Numbered from the stretch's first letter, positions 7,226 to 17,366 are shown. The stretch: DNA of 64,000 nt from Mogibacterium sp. (GCA_017431685.1 JAFRKO010000046.1:1-64000), one strand, 5' to 3'. Translations and numbers: made by a program. Notes: a model not told the origin generated them from the sequence alone.

Positions 7226-7990
7226 ATGTTCAGGACTGATTTTATAAAAATATCGGACGGAGCTGTCTCTAAGGTCGCATTTATGAAAAAAGACCCGCTG
7301 GCATACTTTGTTGTATCGATGCTGGCAGGTGCTTATATCGGAATAGGAGTGCTGCTGGCATTTACCTCAGGCGGGCTCCTGACCGGCCTCCCTTATGCGA
7401 GGATTGTGATGGGACTCACTTTTGGAGTTGCCCTGAGCCTTGTAGTAATGGCCGGAGCTGAACTCTTTACGGGCAACAATCTGGCCATGGCGGCGGGATT
7501 GCTCGATAAAAAGGTCGCGTGGAAGGATGCCCTCAGTCTGTGGTGCATTTGCTGGGCGGGCAATCTGGCCGGAGGCATGCTGCTTGCGGCGGTTTATCAC
7601 AAGACGGGCCTTTGCACAGGACCTGTAGCAGATTTCATGGTATCCGCTGCAGGGACAAAGATGGGAACCGGGGCGGCTGCACTCTTCGCGAGAGGTATTC
7701 TGTGCAACTTCCTCGTCTGTCTCGCGGTCTGGTGCGCAGGCAGAGCAAGTTCTGATTCCGGTAAACTCATCATGATATTCTGGTGCCTCTTCGCGTTCAT
7801 CACAACGGGATTCGAGCACAGCATAGCCAACATGACACTTTTTACAATTGCACTGCTGCAGCCTGTACATGAGGCGGTCACAGCAGGAGGATTTTTCTAT
7901 AATCTTGCAATTGTTACTTTAGGCAACATAGTCGGCGGTGCGCTGTTTGTTGCAGCGCCGTACTACATCGCCGGCAGAAAAGATAAATAA
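7226..7990 (+). CDS. Formate/nitrite transporter family channel (NirC-like)
   Basis: A 254-residue FNT-family membrane channel with six predicted transmembrane helices, passing small monovalent anions such as formate, nitrite or hydrosulfide. Family signatures are present: DPLAYFVVSMLAGAYIGIG near the N-terminus, AELFTGNN, ARGILCNFLVCLAVW and GFEHSIANM, the last carrying the conserved central histidine. By eye it follows NirC more closely than FocA, but FNT substrate cannot be read from sequence alone. No nitrite reductase or formate lyase gene is adjacent. It has its own candidate -10 (TATAAT at 7179-7184). The stop lies 18 bp before the ATP-grasp gene, so co-transcription is possible. Confidence 0.88.
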   Translation: MFRTDFIKISDGAVSKVAFMKKDPLAYFVVSMLAGAYIGIGVLLAFTSGGLLTGLPYARIVMGLTFGVALSLVVMAGAELFTGNNLAMAAGLLDKKVAWKDALSLWCICWAGNLAGGMLLAAVYHKTGLCTGPVADFMVSAAGTKMGTGAAALFARGILCNFLVCLAVWCAGRASSDSGKLIMIFWCLFAFITTGFEHSIANMTLFTIALLQPVHEAVTAGGFFYNLAIVTLGNIVGGALFVAAPYYIAGRKDK

Positions 7991-8008
7991 AGAAAGGGAG
8001 AGGGAACA

Positions 8009-9202
8009 ATGAATTTCATCTTTGTATCACCGAATTTTCCGCACACATACTGGCAGTTCTGCGACAGACTCAAAAGGAACGGTATAAACGTGCTAGGAAT
8101 TGGAGATGCGCCTTATGAAACGCTTGAAGAGCCTTTAAAAGCCGCTCTGACAGAGTATTATAAAGTTGACAACATGGAAAACTACGATTCCATGTACCGC
8201 GCTGTTGCATTCCTGGCGTTCAAGTATGGAAAAATCGACTGGCTCGAGTCAAATACTGAATACTGGCTTGAGCAGGACGCTAAGCTTAGAAAAGATTTCA
8301 ATATCGGATCGGGTGTTCAGCCTGAAGAACTCGCGATGTGGAAGAGCAAGTCTGCTATGAAGCCGTTCTATAAGGAAGCAGGTGTTCCGACGGCACGCAA
8401 CCACAAGGTCACAACGATCGAAGCAGCTCGTGATTTTCTTGATGAGATAGGAGGTTTCCCGGTCATCGTAAAGCCTGACATCGGAGTAGGTGCTGCAGAC
8501 ACGTGGAAACTTGAAAGCGACGCAGATCTCGAGTGGTTCTACAATAACCTTCCGCAGCATCCATATGTAATGGAAGAGTTCGTATATGGTTATATTTACT
8601 CATACGATGCGATCGTGAATGCACAGGGAGAGGTGCTCTTCGAGAGCTCCAACTGGTTCCCGCCATCGATAGCGGACCTTGTCAACAAGGGACTGGAGCT
8701 TACATATTACACCACTCCGGAGGTACCTGCACAGCTGCGTGAATACGGACGTGCAACTATCAAGGCTTTCAAAGTAAGAAGCAGATTCGTACACTTTGAA
8801 TTCTTCCGTCTTACACAGGCCAGGAAGAACCTCGGCGAAGTAGGGGATTTCGTAGGTCTGGAAGTCAATATGAGACCGGCAGGCGGTTACACTCCTGATA
8901 TGATGGATTACGCTCACAACACCGACGTATATGAGATCTGGGCTGAGATGGTAGCTTACAATGAGCGCCGCCTGCCTGATATCGGTGGTGATCAGTACTG
9001 CGCATACGCATCCAGAAAAGACATCCATCAGTACAAAAACAGCCATGAAGAGGTGCTTCAGAAATACGGACACTGCATGAAAATGTGCGAGCGCATGCCT
9101 GACGTGCTGTCCGGAGCGATGGGAAATCAGTTCTACACTGCGGTATTCAAGACATTCGAGGAGGTTGAGGAGTTCAACAACTTCGTAATTGAACGCGCAT
9201 AA
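8009..9202 (+). CDS. ATP-grasp superfamily protein (carboxylate-amine ligase-like)
   Basis: A 397-residue ATP-grasp protein. The fold is indicated by KSAMKPFYKEAGVPTARN (about 112-129), GGFPVIVKPDIGVGAADTW (about 148-166, ATP-binding strand and glycine loop), YVMEEFVYGYIYSYDAIVN (about 190-208) and the metal-binding GLEVNMRPAGGYTPD (about 287-301). These enzymes join a carboxylate to an amine or thiol through an acyl-phosphate; substrate here is unknown. RBS GGGAGAGG precedes the ATG. It is followed 40 bp later by an alpha/beta-hydrolase gene that appears to be its operon partner. Confidence 0.75.
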   Translation: MNFIFVSPNFPHTYWQFCDRLKRNGINVLGIGDAPYETLEEPLKAALTEYYKVDNMENYDSMYRAVAFLAFKYGKIDWLESNTEYWLEQDAKLRKDFNIGSGVQPEELAMWKSKSAMKPFYKEAGVPTARNHKVTTIEAARDFLDEIGGFPVIVKPDIGVGAADTWKLESDADLEWFYNNLPQHPYVMEEFVYGYIYSYDAIVNAQGEVLFESSNWFPPSIADLVNKGLELTYYTTPEVPAQLREYGRATIKAFKVRSRFVHFEFFRLTQARKNLGEVGDFVGLEVNMRPAGGYTPDMMDYAHNTDVYEIWAEMVAYNERRLPDIGGDQYCAYASRKDIHQYKNSHEEVLQKYGHCMKMCERMPDVLSGAMGNQFYTAVFKTFEEVEEFNNFVIERA

Positions 9203-9242
9203 CTAAAGCTAAAAGAACAAAAAAAGATAAAGGGGAAAACTA

Positions 9243-9977
9243 ATGAACGATTATTACATGAGAGAATACAGCTGGATAATGGACAGAGAGATGGAGCACG
9301 CTATCTTCGGAGACAGCGGCAGGCTCTGCGTAGCTTTTGGGCCGCAGAACGGTCACACATACGACTTCCGCAACTTCGGAATGATCGATACAATTGCACC
9401 GTGGATCGAGTCCGGCAAGCTGAGAGTTCTCTGCGTAGACAGCATAGATGAAGAGACATGGTCTGCAGAAGGCAGGAACGAGCGCGAAAGACTCGAACTC
9501 CAGGAGAGATGGTTCCGCTATGTAACTGATGAACTCGTACCTCAGTATCTCGGAGACGAGCGTGCGATTACTACAGGCTGCAGCATGGGTGCTACCCACG
9601 CAATGAACTTCTTCTGCCGCCGTCCTGACCTGTTCGGAGGCGTTATCGCGATGAGCGGACTCTTCGATACCAATTATTTCTTCCACGGCTACAAGGATGA
9701 TCTTACATATGCGAATTCTCCGATAGAATTCATTCCTAACATGCCTGAGCATCATCCGTGGATGGACCTCTACAGACAGAGCAGTATTATCTTCTGCTGC
9801 GGACAGGGTGCATGGGAAGACGAGATGAGAGTAGACCTGCAGAAACTGCACGAGGCATTTGAAGGAAAGGGAATACCTCACTGGGCTGATTACTGGGGTT
9901 ACGACGTAAACCATGACTGGCCTTGGTGGAGAAAACAGCTGCCGTATTTCATGAGCAACATTCTCGGTCAACCGTAA
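9243..9977 (+). CDS. Alpha/beta-hydrolase, esterase-family protein
   Basis: A 244-residue predicted cytoplasmic hydrolase. GCSMGATHA (about 116-124) supplies the nucleophile-elbow serine. DVNHDWPWWRKQLPYF near the C-terminus supplies the likely catalytic histidine, and DLFGGVIAMSGLFD is typical of the esterase D/PHB-depolymerase-like group. No signal peptide is visible. It lies 40 bp after the ATP-grasp gene with an AAGGGG site, and a terminator follows, so the two form the end of one transcript. One idea is that the pair makes and breaks the same type of acyl bond. Confidence 0.75.
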   Translation: MNDYYMREYSWIMDREMEHAIFGDSGRLCVAFGPQNGHTYDFRNFGMIDTIAPWIESGKLRVLCVDSIDEETWSAEGRNERERLELQERWFRYVTDELVPQYLGDERAITTGCSMGATHAMNFFCRRPDLFGGVIAMSGLFDTNYFFHGYKDDLTYANSPIEFIPNMPEHHPWMDLYRQSSIIFCCGQGAWEDEMRVDLQKLHEAFEGKGIPHWADYWGYDVNHDWPWWRKQLPYFMSNILGQP

Positions 9978-9985
9978 AAAATATC

Positions 9986-10009
9986 AGCGCCTTCGGGCGC
10001 TTTTTTATT
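9986..10009 (+). terminator. Terminator after the esterase gene
   Basis: AGCGCC-TTCG-GGCGCT stem with a stable UUCG tetraloop, followed by TTTTTTA. Confidence 0.92.
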
Positions 10010-10022
10010 TGAAAAAAATGTA

Positions 10023-10051
10023 TTGACAACATGGTATCTTGCGAGTATATT
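10023..10051 (+). promoter_or_regulatory. SigA-type promoter of the hrcA operon
   Basis: TTGACA at 10023-10028, a 17-bp spacer and TATATT at 10046-10051. The CIRCE operator begins 12 bp downstream, so a bound HrcA would cover the transcription start. Confidence 0.88.
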
Positions 10052-10062
10052 ATGTCTTGTGA

Positions 10063-10089
10063 TTAGCACTCTCGCTTGATGAGTGCTAA
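10063..10089. promoter_or_regulatory. CIRCE operator (HrcA binding site)
   Basis: A perfect match to the CIRCE consensus: TTAGCACTC at 10063-10071, a 9-bp spacer, and GAGTGCTAA at 10081-10089. It is the operator through which HrcA represses class I heat-shock genes, and it lies between the promoter and hrcA itself. Confidence 0.98.
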
Positions 10090-10118
10090 CAAAAAGAAAA
10101 AATTCAGGGAGGCAAGAC

Positions 10119-11192
10119 ATGGATCTGAGCGAAAGACAATTACAGATACTGCAGGCGATCATAACAGATTATGTAGAGAACGCCGAGCCGGTCGGATCGA
10201 GATCAATCGCAAAGAAATATGACCTTGGTGTCAGCCCTGCGACCATAAGAAATGAGATGTCCGACCTGGAGGAAATGGGTTATCTGACTCATCCTCATAC
10301 ATCGGCGGGCAGAGTTCCATCAGACAAGGCATACAGACTGTATGTAAATGAGCTGATGAAAAAGAAGAACCTCAGCGCCAAGGATAAGCGCATGATCAAC
10401 GACAGATTGTCGGCGAGCAGGGATGAGTTCGACAGAACCATCAGACATGCTGCGGAACTTCTTTCAGAGATCACACATCTGGCATCGTTCGCGATGACGC
10501 CGGCTACCAACGAAGAGACTATCAGTTTTATCAGGCTCCTGCCTGTGGATGAACGCACGCTGATACTCATGATAGTGGGCGATAGCGGAAATGTTACGAA
10601 TACTACATTAAGACTGAATGTGCCTTATACACAGGAAGCGCTCGAGCTTCTGAGCAAAAACATGACGGTCAGTTACAAGGGACGCACTCTGGATGATGTT
10701 CTCAAGGGAGAGATTATTCACGATGTGGGTTCAGACATTGAAGCACTGAGTACACTGAAAGGAAGCGTAATGCCGAGTTTCCTCAGGACGCTCGAAGACA
10801 TGCTGAACGTCAATCTGTATATGGAGGGTATGACGAACATCTTCAATCTGCCAGAATATACCAGCATTGACCGCGCGAGAGACTTTATGGAACTCTTCGC
10901 CCGCAAGGACTGGTTCACGCAGAAGATGCTCGCAAGGGGTGAAGGCGTTGTCGTCACCATAGGTGAAGAGAACGACACCATGAAAGACTGCACACTTATC
11001 ACAGCGACATACCATGTGGACGGCAAGCTCGTCGGCAAGATCGGAGTAATAGGACCGACAAGAATGAAATACGACGAGATCACATCCATTATGGAATATC
11101 TCACTAATAATCTGAGTGAGAGCTTCAGACTTCCTGGCAGCACCGGGGACGGTAATGCAGGCGATAAGAAGCAGAAGAAATTAGATAAATAA
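10119..11192 (+). CDS. hrcA: Heat-inducible transcription repressor HrcA
   Basis: A 357-residue repressor, first gene of the class I heat-shock operon. The N-terminus holds the winged-helix DNA-binding domain (QLQILQAIITDYVENAEPVGSRS ... GVSPATIRNEMSDLEEMGYL, split here: residues about 6-60), and the rest is the GAF-like dimerisation region. The ATG at 10119 has AGGGAGG at 10107-10113; an upstream in-frame start at 10083 lies in the CIRCE half-site and is rejected. Repression is autoregulatory through the CIRCE just upstream. HrcA folding by GroEL is the usual heat signal in this family. Confidence 0.97.
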   Translation: MDLSERQLQILQAIITDYVENAEPVGSRSIAKKYDLGVSPATIRNEMSDLEEMGYLTHPHTSAGRVPSDKAYRLYVNELMKKKNLSAKDKRMINDRLSASRDEFDRTIRHAAELLSEITHLASFAMTPATNEETISFIRLLPVDERTLILMIVGDSGNVTNTTLRLNVPYTQEALELLSKNMTVSYKGRTLDDVLKGEIIHDVGSDIEALSTLKGSVMPSFLRTLEDMLNVNLYMEGMTNIFNLPEYTSIDRARDFMELFARKDWFTQKMLARGEGVVVTIGEENDTMKDCTLITATYHVDGKLVGKIGVIGPTRMKYDEITSIMEYLTNNLSESFRLPGSTGDGNAGDKKQKKLDK

Positions 11193-11215
11193 CCGCATGA
11201 AAGGAAATATTACTG

Positions 11216-11797
11216 ATGTCAGAAGACAAGAACAAGCAGATCCCGATCGAAGACAGCACGGATGAAGCTGAAGAAGTAAAGGCTGAAGAAGCTGAAGAGA
11301 AGGCTGAAGGCGAAGCTGCTGAGAAATCAGAAGCGGAAAAGGAAGAAACGGTAAAGAAGGCCGAAGAGGAAGCGAAGAAGGCTGAGGAAGCCGAATCTGA
11401 GCGTTACATGAGGCTGATGGCCGAGTTCCAGAACTTCAAGAAAAGAGTCGCAAAGGAAAAGTCGGATATTCACGCGTATGCCAATGAAAAGATAGTCGGA
11501 GACCTGCTTCCTGTACTCGACAATTTTGAAAGAGCACTTGATACAGAGACAGAAGACGAGGGCTATGCAAAGGGCATGCAGCTGATATTCGAACAGCTGA
11601 AGACGGCACTTGGCAATGCAGGCCTTGAAGAGATAAAAGCGATGGATGAAGAGTTTGACCCTAACGTTCATAACGCGGTCATGACAGAGACCATCGAAGA
11701 AAAAGAGGACGGCACCATAACAAAGGTCCTTCAGAAGGGATACAAGCTGAAAGACAAGGTCGTAAGGCCATCGATGGTAGCAGTCAACAAAAAATAA
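11216..11797 (+). CDS. grpE: Nucleotide exchange factor GrpE
   Basis: A 193-residue co-chaperone that releases ADP from DnaK. Residues 1-60 are a long acidic, alanine/glutamate/lysine-rich segment (coiled coil). The conserved core follows: ERYMRLMAEFQNFKKRVAKEK, LLPVLDNFERAL and the beta-wing end FDPNVHNAVM ... GYKLKDKVVRPSMVAV. It lies 23 bp after hrcA with GAAAGGAAA as ribosome-binding site and 36 bp before dnaK, in the standard hrcA-grpE-dnaK-dnaJ order. Confidence 0.97.
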   Translation: MSEDKNKQIPIEDSTDEAEEVKAEEAEEKAEGEAAEKSEAEKEETVKKAEEEAKKAEEAESERYMRLMAEFQNFKKRVAKEKSDIHAYANEKIVGDLLPVLDNFERALDTETEDEGYAKGMQLIFEQLKTALGNAGLEEIKAMDEEFDPNVHNAVMTETIEEKEDGTITKVLQKGYKLKDKVVRPSMVAVNKK

Positions 11798-11833
11798 TGT
11801 TAATAAACCTATTTGAATACAGGAGGAAATAAA

Positions 11834-13735
11834 ATGAGCAAAGTTATCGGAATCGACCTGGGCACCACCAACAGCTGCGTAGCAGTACTTGAAGGCGGAG
11901 AGCCTACAGTTATTACAAACGCTGAAGGTATGAGAACAACACCTTCGGTAGTATCTTTCACAAAGAGCGGCGAGAGACTCGTCGGTGAAACAGCAAAGAG
12001 AATCGCGATCACAGAGCCTGAAGGCACAGTAGCTTCCATCAAGAGACACATGGGTGAAAACTACACAGTAAATCTTCGCGGAAGAGATTACACACCGCAG
12101 GATATCTCCGCAATGATCCTTCAGAAACTGAAAGCTGACGCTGAAGCATATCTTGGCGAAAAGGTAACAGAGGCTGTTATCACAGTTCCTGCTTACTTCA
12201 GTGACGCTCAGAAGCAGGCTACAAAGGATGCCGGCAAGATTGCAGGTCTCGAAGTAAAGAGAATCATCAACGAGCCTACAGCTGCATCACTGGCTTACGG
12301 ACTCGATAAGGATACAGGAAGCCACAAGATCCTGGTTTACGACCTGGGCGGCGGCACATTCGATGTATCCGTACTCGAGCTCGGTGACGGCGTATTCGAA
12401 GTACTCGCTACAAACGGCGATACACACCTCGGCGGAGATGACTTCGATAACGCACTGATGAACTTCCTTGCAGACAGCTTCCAGAAGGAGAACGGAATCG
12501 ACCTCAGACAGGACAAGATGGCTCTCCAGAGACTCAAAGAGGCTGCAGAGAAGGCAAAGAAGGAGCTTTCAACAGCACAGACCACAAAGGTAAATCTGCC
12601 GTTCATCGCTGCAAACGCAAACGGTCCGCTCCATATGGATATGGACGTAACAAGAGCAAGATTCGAGCAGCTGACAAAGAACCTCGTAGACAGAACCATT
12701 GAGCCTATGCACAAGGCGATGAAGGATGCAGGCGTTACATCTGCAGACCTCGAGAAAGTCATTCTGGTAGGCGGATCCACAAGAATCCCTGCTGTTCAGG
12801 AAGCAGTAAGGAACGTAACAGGCAAGGAGCCGTTCAAGGGCCTCAATCCTGACGAGTGCGAAGCTATCGGAGCTGCTATCCAGGCTGGAGTACTTACAGG
12901 TGAAGTCAACGACATCCTGCTCCTCGATGTTACACCTCTGTCACTGTCTATCGAGACACTCGGCGGAGTTGCTACAAAACTTATCGAGAGAAATACAACT
13001 ATCCCTACAAAGAAGAGCCAGATCTTCTCTACAGCAGCAGACAACCAGACAGCAGTAGACATTCACGTAATGCAGGGTGAAAGAGAGATGGCTGCCGGCA
13101 ACATCACACTCGGCAGATTCCAGCTCACAGGAATTGCTCCGGCTCCTCGCGGTATTCCTCAGATCGAGGTAACATTCGATATCGATGCTAACGGTATCGT
13201 AAATGTAAGTGCTAAGGATATGGCTACAGGAAAAGAGCAGAAGATCACCATCACTTCTTCGACAAAGCTGTCCGATGACGAGATCAATGCAAAGATCAAG
13301 GAAGCTGAACAGTTCGCAGAGCAGGACAAGAAGCAGAAAGAGACAGTTGAGACAAAGAACCAGTCTGAAGGTATGATCTTTGAGATAGAGAAGCAGCTCA
13401 AGGAACTCGGCGACAAGGTCACCGATTCTGAGAAGGCAGCTGTAGAGGCAGCAAAGGATGAGCTCCAGAAGGCAGTCGACGCAGGTAATGTTGAAGACAT
13501 GAAGGCCAAGATGGAAGCACTCACAAACGCATTCTATCCGATTTCAACAAGGATCTATCAGGAAGCTCAGGCTGCACAGCAGGGAGCTGCAGGCGGACAG
13601 GGATTTAACCCTAACATGGGTGGTTTCGACCCTAACAATATGGGCGGTGCAGGCTTCAACCCTGGCAACATGGGCGGTAATTCAGCTCCGAACGACGGCA
13701 CTGTAGATGCGGATTACGAGGTAGTAGACGACTAA
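11834..13735 (+). CDS. dnaK: Chaperone protein DnaK (Hsp70)
   Basis: A 633-residue Hsp70. The ATPase domain starts with [14 protein letters not shown] and contains the linker-side motifs [14 protein letters not shown] and [10 protein letters not shown]. The substrate-binding domain starts near [18 protein letters not shown]. The C-terminal tail is glycine/asparagine-rich and ends in DADYEVVDD, as is usual in Gram-positives. The ATG at 11834 follows AGGAGG by 8 bases; the in-frame codon at 11813 lies upstream of that site and is rejected. Regulated by HrcA/CIRCE with the rest of the operon. Confidence 0.98.
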   Translation: MSKVIGIDLGTTNSCVAVLEGGEPTVITNAEGMRTTPSVVSFTKSGERLVGETAKRIAITEPEGTVASIKRHMGENYTVNLRGRDYTPQDISAMILQKLKADAEAYLGEKVTEAVITVPAYFSDAQKQATKDAGKIAGLEVKRIINEPTAASLAYGLDKDTGSHKILVYDLGGGTFDVSVLELGDGVFEVLATNGDTHLGGDDFDNALMNFLADSFQKENGIDLRQDKMALQRLKEAAEKAKKELSTAQTTKVNLPFIAANANGPLHMDMDVTRARFEQLTKNLVDRTIEPMHKAMKDAGVTSADLEKVILVGGSTRIPAVQEAVRNVTGKEPFKGLNPDECEAIGAAIQAGVLTGEVNDILLLDVTPLSLSIETLGGVATKLIERNTTIPTKKSQIFSTAADNQTAVDIHVMQGEREMAAGNITLGRFQLTGIAPAPRGIPQIEVTFDIDANGIVNVSAKDMATGKEQKITITSSTKLSDDEINAKIKEAEQFAEQDKKQKETVETKNQSEGMIFEIEKQLKELGDKVTDSEKAAVEAAKDELQKAVDAGNVEDMKAKMEALTNAFYPISTRIYQEAQAAQQGAAGGQGFNPNMGGFDPNNMGGAGFNPGNMGGNSAPNDGTVDADYEVVDD

Positions 13736-13768
13736 TCTCAAAAAATATTTTGAAAGGTAATAACCTAT

Positions 13769-14926
13769 ATGGCAGACAAGAGGGATTATTATGAGGTCCT
13801 CGGGGTCAACAAGGGGTCATCGGATGCTGAAATAAAAAAGGCTTACCATAAGCTCGCCATGAAGTATCACCCTGATAAAAATCCCGGTGATAAAGAGGCA
13901 GAGGAGAAATTCAAGGAAGTCAATGAGGCTTACGAGGTTCTCTCGGATCCTGACAAGAAGGACAAATATGACAGATTCGGATTTGCAGGCGTAGATCCTA
14001 ACTTCGGAGCAGGCCAGGGTGGATTCGGCGGATTCGGCGGATTCGGCAACTTCGGAGGAGGCTTCGGCGGAGCTGGAATGAATTTCGAAGATATATTTGA
14101 TATGTTCGGAGGAATGGGTGGCGCCAGAAGATCTTCCAGAAGGGGCGGCCCTCAGAAGGGCAGAGACCTGCAGAAGACGATCACCATCGACTTCACCGAT
14201 GCACTCTTCGGCTGCAGCAAACAGATCGAGATTGTAAAGAATGTAAAGTGCAAGACTTGCGGCGGAAGCGGAGCAGAGCCGGGTACCGGCAAGAAGACCT
14301 GCGATCAGTGCGGCGGAAGCGGTCAGATATCGCAGGTGAGCAACACAGCTTTCGGAAGATTCCAGAACATTACGACCTGCCCTAAGTGCGGAGGCACCGG
14401 TCAGATGATAGAGAATCCTTGTACAGACTGCGGAGGCACCGGAGTAAACCGCAAGACAGTAAAGATCAAAGTCGATATTCCTGCGGGAGTCGATACCGAC
14501 AGCATTGTGACAGTAAGAGGTCAGGGTGAGCCGGGAGTCAACGGCGGACCGGACGGAGATCTCTATATCGTAGTTAATGTAAGACCGCACAGCACTTACA
14601 AGAGAAGAGGGGATGACCTGTATCTCGAAATGCCTATCACATTTGATATGGCAGCCCTCGGAGGCAAGGTGCAGGTACCTGGATTCGGTGAGAGTTACAG
14701 CTACACCATTACACCTGGTACACAGACCGGATCATCGTTCAGATTAAAAGGAAAAGGCGTGCCTAATGTAAGGACAGGCCGTAAGGGTGATCTGTACGTT
14801 AAAGTGGTGGTTGAGGTCCCGACACATCTTAACCGCAAGGAGAAGAAAGCCATTGAAGAGATGGCACAGAAGATCGGGAATGAATCATATCCGAAGAAGG
14901 AAAGATTCAGCAAGCTGAAATTCTGA
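13769..14926 (+). CDS. dnaJ: Chaperone protein DnaJ (Hsp40)
   Basis: A 385-residue type I J-protein that stimulates DnaK ATPase activity. Residues 1-70 are the J domain with the HPD motif (YHPDKNPGD). A glycine/phenylalanine-rich linker follows ([18 protein letters not shown], about 83-106). The zinc-finger domain has four CxxCxGxG-type repeats, [30 protein letters not shown] and CTDCGGTG, and the C-terminal substrate domain is complete. Last gene of the hrcA operon; a hairpin follows before lon. Confidence 0.98.
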   Translation: MADKRDYYEVLGVNKGSSDAEIKKAYHKLAMKYHPDKNPGDKEAEEKFKEVNEAYEVLSDPDKKDKYDRFGFAGVDPNFGAGQGGFGGFGGFGNFGGGFGGAGMNFEDIFDMFGGMGGARRSSRRGGPQKGRDLQKTITIDFTDALFGCSKQIEIVKNVKCKTCGGSGAEPGTGKKTCDQCGGSGQISQVSNTAFGRFQNITTCPKCGGTGQMIENPCTDCGGTGVNRKTVKIKVDIPAGVDTDSIVTVRGQGEPGVNGGPDGDLYIVVNVRPHSTYKRRGDDLYLEMPITFDMAALGGKVQVPGFGESYSYTITPGTQTGSSFRLKGKGVPNVRTGRKGDLYVKVVVEVPTHLNRKEKKAIEEMAQKIGNESYPKKERFSKLKF

Positions 14927-14948
14927 TCGCAATAACAATTACAGAAGA

Positions 14949-14984
14949 GGCGCATCGCAATTCTCTGTGATGCGCCATTCTTAT
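14949..14984 (+). terminator. Hairpin between dnaJ and lon
   Basis: GGCGCATCGCA / TGTGATGCGCC forms an 11-bp stem with one wobble pair, followed only by ATTCTTAT. The weak T-run suggests partial termination, so some hrcA-operon transcripts may continue into lon. Confidence 0.6.
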
Positions 14985-15012
14985 ATCTAAAAAGGGTAAA
15001 AAAGGAGCAAAA

Positions 15013-17310
15013 ATGATAGTAGTACCTGTATACAACATGATACTCGCGCCTGACGCGAATATATACTTTAACACAAATCAGGTGCGAAGGAATGCGGGCG
15101 ACAAAGGGCTCGCAGTGGGGGAGAGAGTGGTCCTGATAGTGGCCAGAGATAATGAGAGCTACAGGGATCTGTCTTCGGAAAGTTTCTATCCTATAGGAAT
15201 AGCCGGAGAAATAAAGGAAATAAATCATCAGGGATATGTTGTTATTCATACAAGCTATCGTGTAGATATTGATAATATCGAGATAGGACCGGATGAGTCC
15301 ATAAGACTCACCATGACCAGAAGAAATGACATTGATGATATGAGCAGAAGCATTGAGAAGGAAAAACTTGATGGTATGCTCGAAGAAATGCGCAGATTCG
15401 CTTCCGGATTCGAATGGGCTGACTCTGCAGAGTACTTTCTTAAGCAGATCGACTCACTCGAAAGAGCTGCATGCGTCATGTCTCCATGGATGGATATTCC
15501 AAATGCAGAAAGATATGCGATACTTGCCGAGGACAGCCGTACAAAAAGAGCAGAACTCATTGAAGAGGCACTGTACGGCTTCATGGAAGTCGGACGAATC
15601 ACCAATGAGGCCATGACGTCTCAGCAGGAAGAACATCAGAAGATGTATCGTGAGCAGGCTATAAAACGCCAGATGGAGCATCTGCAGAAAGAACTGGATG
15701 AGATGCATCCTGAGAACGTGACCGATATACAGAAATTCGAGCAGAAAATCGCGGAATCGGGCATGAATGAGACAGCAAGGAAGGAGGCTGAAAAAGTCCT
15801 CAACCGCCTGAAACAGGAGGGCAGTCAGAGCGCTGAATCAGGAATGCTTTACGACTATCTCGATTTCGTGACCGGACTCTCCTGGAAAAAGGAAGAAGCC
15901 TCATATATTGACCTTGATAATGCGCGTAAGGTGCTCGATGAGGATCATTACGGGTTAAACAAGGTAAAGGACCGTATAATACAGCAGATAGCGGTCATGG
16001 ATCTCAAGAAAGAACAGTCAGGATCGATCCTGCTCTTCGTCGGCGCACCGGGAACTGGTAAGACCAGTATAGGAAAGAGTATCGCGAGAGCTCTCGGGCG
16101 TGAATATGTGAGAGTGAGCCTGGGCGGTATACATGATGAGTCAGATATACGCGGTCACCGCAGAACTTACATAGGCGCGATGCCCGGCCGGATAATGGAC
16201 GGCATCCACAAGAGCGGAGTTTCAAATCCGGTAATGGTGCTGGATGAAGTTGACAAGCTTTCGGCATCTTATCACGGAAGTCCGGCCAGTGCGCTTCTCG
16301 AAGTGCTGGATCCTGAGCAGAACAATACGTTCACAGATCATTATATGAATGTTCCTTATGATCTTTCAGACGTGATGTTCATCTGCACGGCAAATACGAC
16401 GGATACTATACCTGAGCCGCTTCTGAACCGCATGGAAGTCATACAGTTCAGCGGATATACTCCTATAGAGAAGTTATCCATCGCACGTGAGCACCTGGTC
16501 CCGAAGTCTATGGAAGCCATGGGTATCGATGCGCATAAAATGGAAATCACTGACGATGCACTCAGAAAAATCATTTCGGACTATACGATGGAAGCCGGAG
16601 TACGCGGACTCAGAAAGCGTATAGATACACTCTGCCGTGTACTTGCGGTGAAGATAGCAAGTGAACCGGACCGCAGGGTAACTGTCACTCCGGATGTGGT
16701 TGATGATGAAATTGACGCAAGACCTGTACAGCACAGTAAGATACTTCCGGAGCCTAAAGCTGGAGTGGTAACGGGACTGGCATGGACACCTGTGGGCGGT
16801 GAGATACTGTATATCGAGACCATGTTCACTAAAGGCAAAGGGGATATCATCATAACCGGCCAGCTCGGTGATGTTATGAAGGAATCTGCAAGGATAGCGG
16901 TAAGTCTTGTGAAGACACTCTTCCCTGGTAAAGCTGATATGTTCAGTAATAACGATCTGCATATACATGTGCCTGAGGGAGCTGTGCCAAAGGATGGCCC
17001 ATCTGCCGGAATAGCCCTGACTACAGCGCTTTCGTCGCTTGTGACAGGATGTGTGGTTGATCCTCATATCGCGATGACAGGAGAAGTTGCGCTCAGAGGT
17101 GCGGTAACACCGATAGGCGGTCTTCCTGAGAAGCTGATGGCAGCTGAAAGAGCAGGCATCACAAAGGTTTTCATACCTGAAGAAAACGAATACGACCTCA
17201 AGGATGTGGCTGATGAGGTCAAGGAGAAAATCGATATCAGAACGGTCTCAAAGGTCGGTGAGGTTCTTACAGCGGTCGGTATACTGGCTGCAGAAGGAAA
17301 ACAGGCATAA
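15013..17310 (+). CDS. lon: ATP-dependent protease Lon
   Basis: A 765-residue LonA-type protease that degrades misfolded and regulatory proteins in the cytoplasm. The N-terminal substrate domain (about 1-200) leads into a coiled-coil stretch. The AAA+ domain has Walker A GAPGTGKTS (about 344-352) and Walker B VMVLDEVDKL. The C-terminal peptidase domain carries the Ser-Lys dyad, S664 in KDGPSAG and K707 in LPEKLMAAERAG, with the 43-residue spacing usual in LonA. RBS AAGGAG precedes the ATG. Position after dnaKJ suggests co-induction by heat, but no CIRCE copy precedes it. Confidence 0.97.
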   Translation: MIVVPVYNMILAPDANIYFNTNQVRRNAGDKGLAVGERVVLIVARDNESYRDLSSESFYPIGIAGEIKEINHQGYVVIHTSYRVDIDNIEIGPDESIRLTMTRRNDIDDMSRSIEKEKLDGMLEEMRRFASGFEWADSAEYFLKQIDSLERAACVMSPWMDIPNAERYAILAEDSRTKRAELIEEALYGFMEVGRITNEAMTSQQEEHQKMYREQAIKRQMEHLQKELDEMHPENVTDIQKFEQKIAESGMNETARKEAEKVLNRLKQEGSQSAESGMLYDYLDFVTGLSWKKEEASYIDLDNARKVLDEDHYGLNKVKDRIIQQIAVMDLKKEQSGSILLFVGAPGTGKTSIGKSIARALGREYVRVSLGGIHDESDIRGHRRTYIGAMPGRIMDGIHKSGVSNPVMVLDEVDKLSASYHGSPASALLEVLDPEQNNTFTDHYMNVPYDLSDVMFICTANTTDTIPEPLLNRMEVIQFSGYTPIEKLSIAREHLVPKSMEAMGIDAHKMEITDDALRKIISDYTMEAGVRGLRKRIDTLCRVLAVKIASEPDRRVTVTPDVVDDEIDARPVQHSKILPEPKAGVVTGLAWTPVGGEILYIETMFTKGKGDIIITGQLGDVMKESARIAVSLVKTLFPGKADMFSNNDLHIHVPEGAVPKDGPSAGIALTTALSSLVTGCVVDPHIAMTGEVALRGAVTPIGGLPEKLMAAERAGITKVFIPEENEYDLKDVADEVKEKIDIRTVSKVGEVLTAVGILAAEGKQA

Positions 17311-17330
17311 ATATAAGGTGAATCAAAGCG

Positions 17331-17366
17331 AAAACCGGCGCGTTTGAGACGCGCCGGTTTTATTAA
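17331..17366 (+). terminator. Terminator between lon and the convergent aminotransferase
   Basis: AACCGGCGCG-TTTGAGA-CGCGCCGGTT, a 10-bp perfect stem followed by TTATT. Its flanking AAAA/TTTT could let it work for both convergent genes. Confidence 0.9.

Noticed and set aside
9240..9971. Long open frame on the minus strand opposite the esterase
   Set aside because: It mirrors the coding gene on the other strand, has no domain, and the plus-strand esterase has a ribosome-binding site, catalytic motifs and a terminator.
13817..14590. Long open frame opposite dnaJ
   Set aside because: It is a shadow of the glycine-rich dnaJ frame; DnaJ itself is complete.
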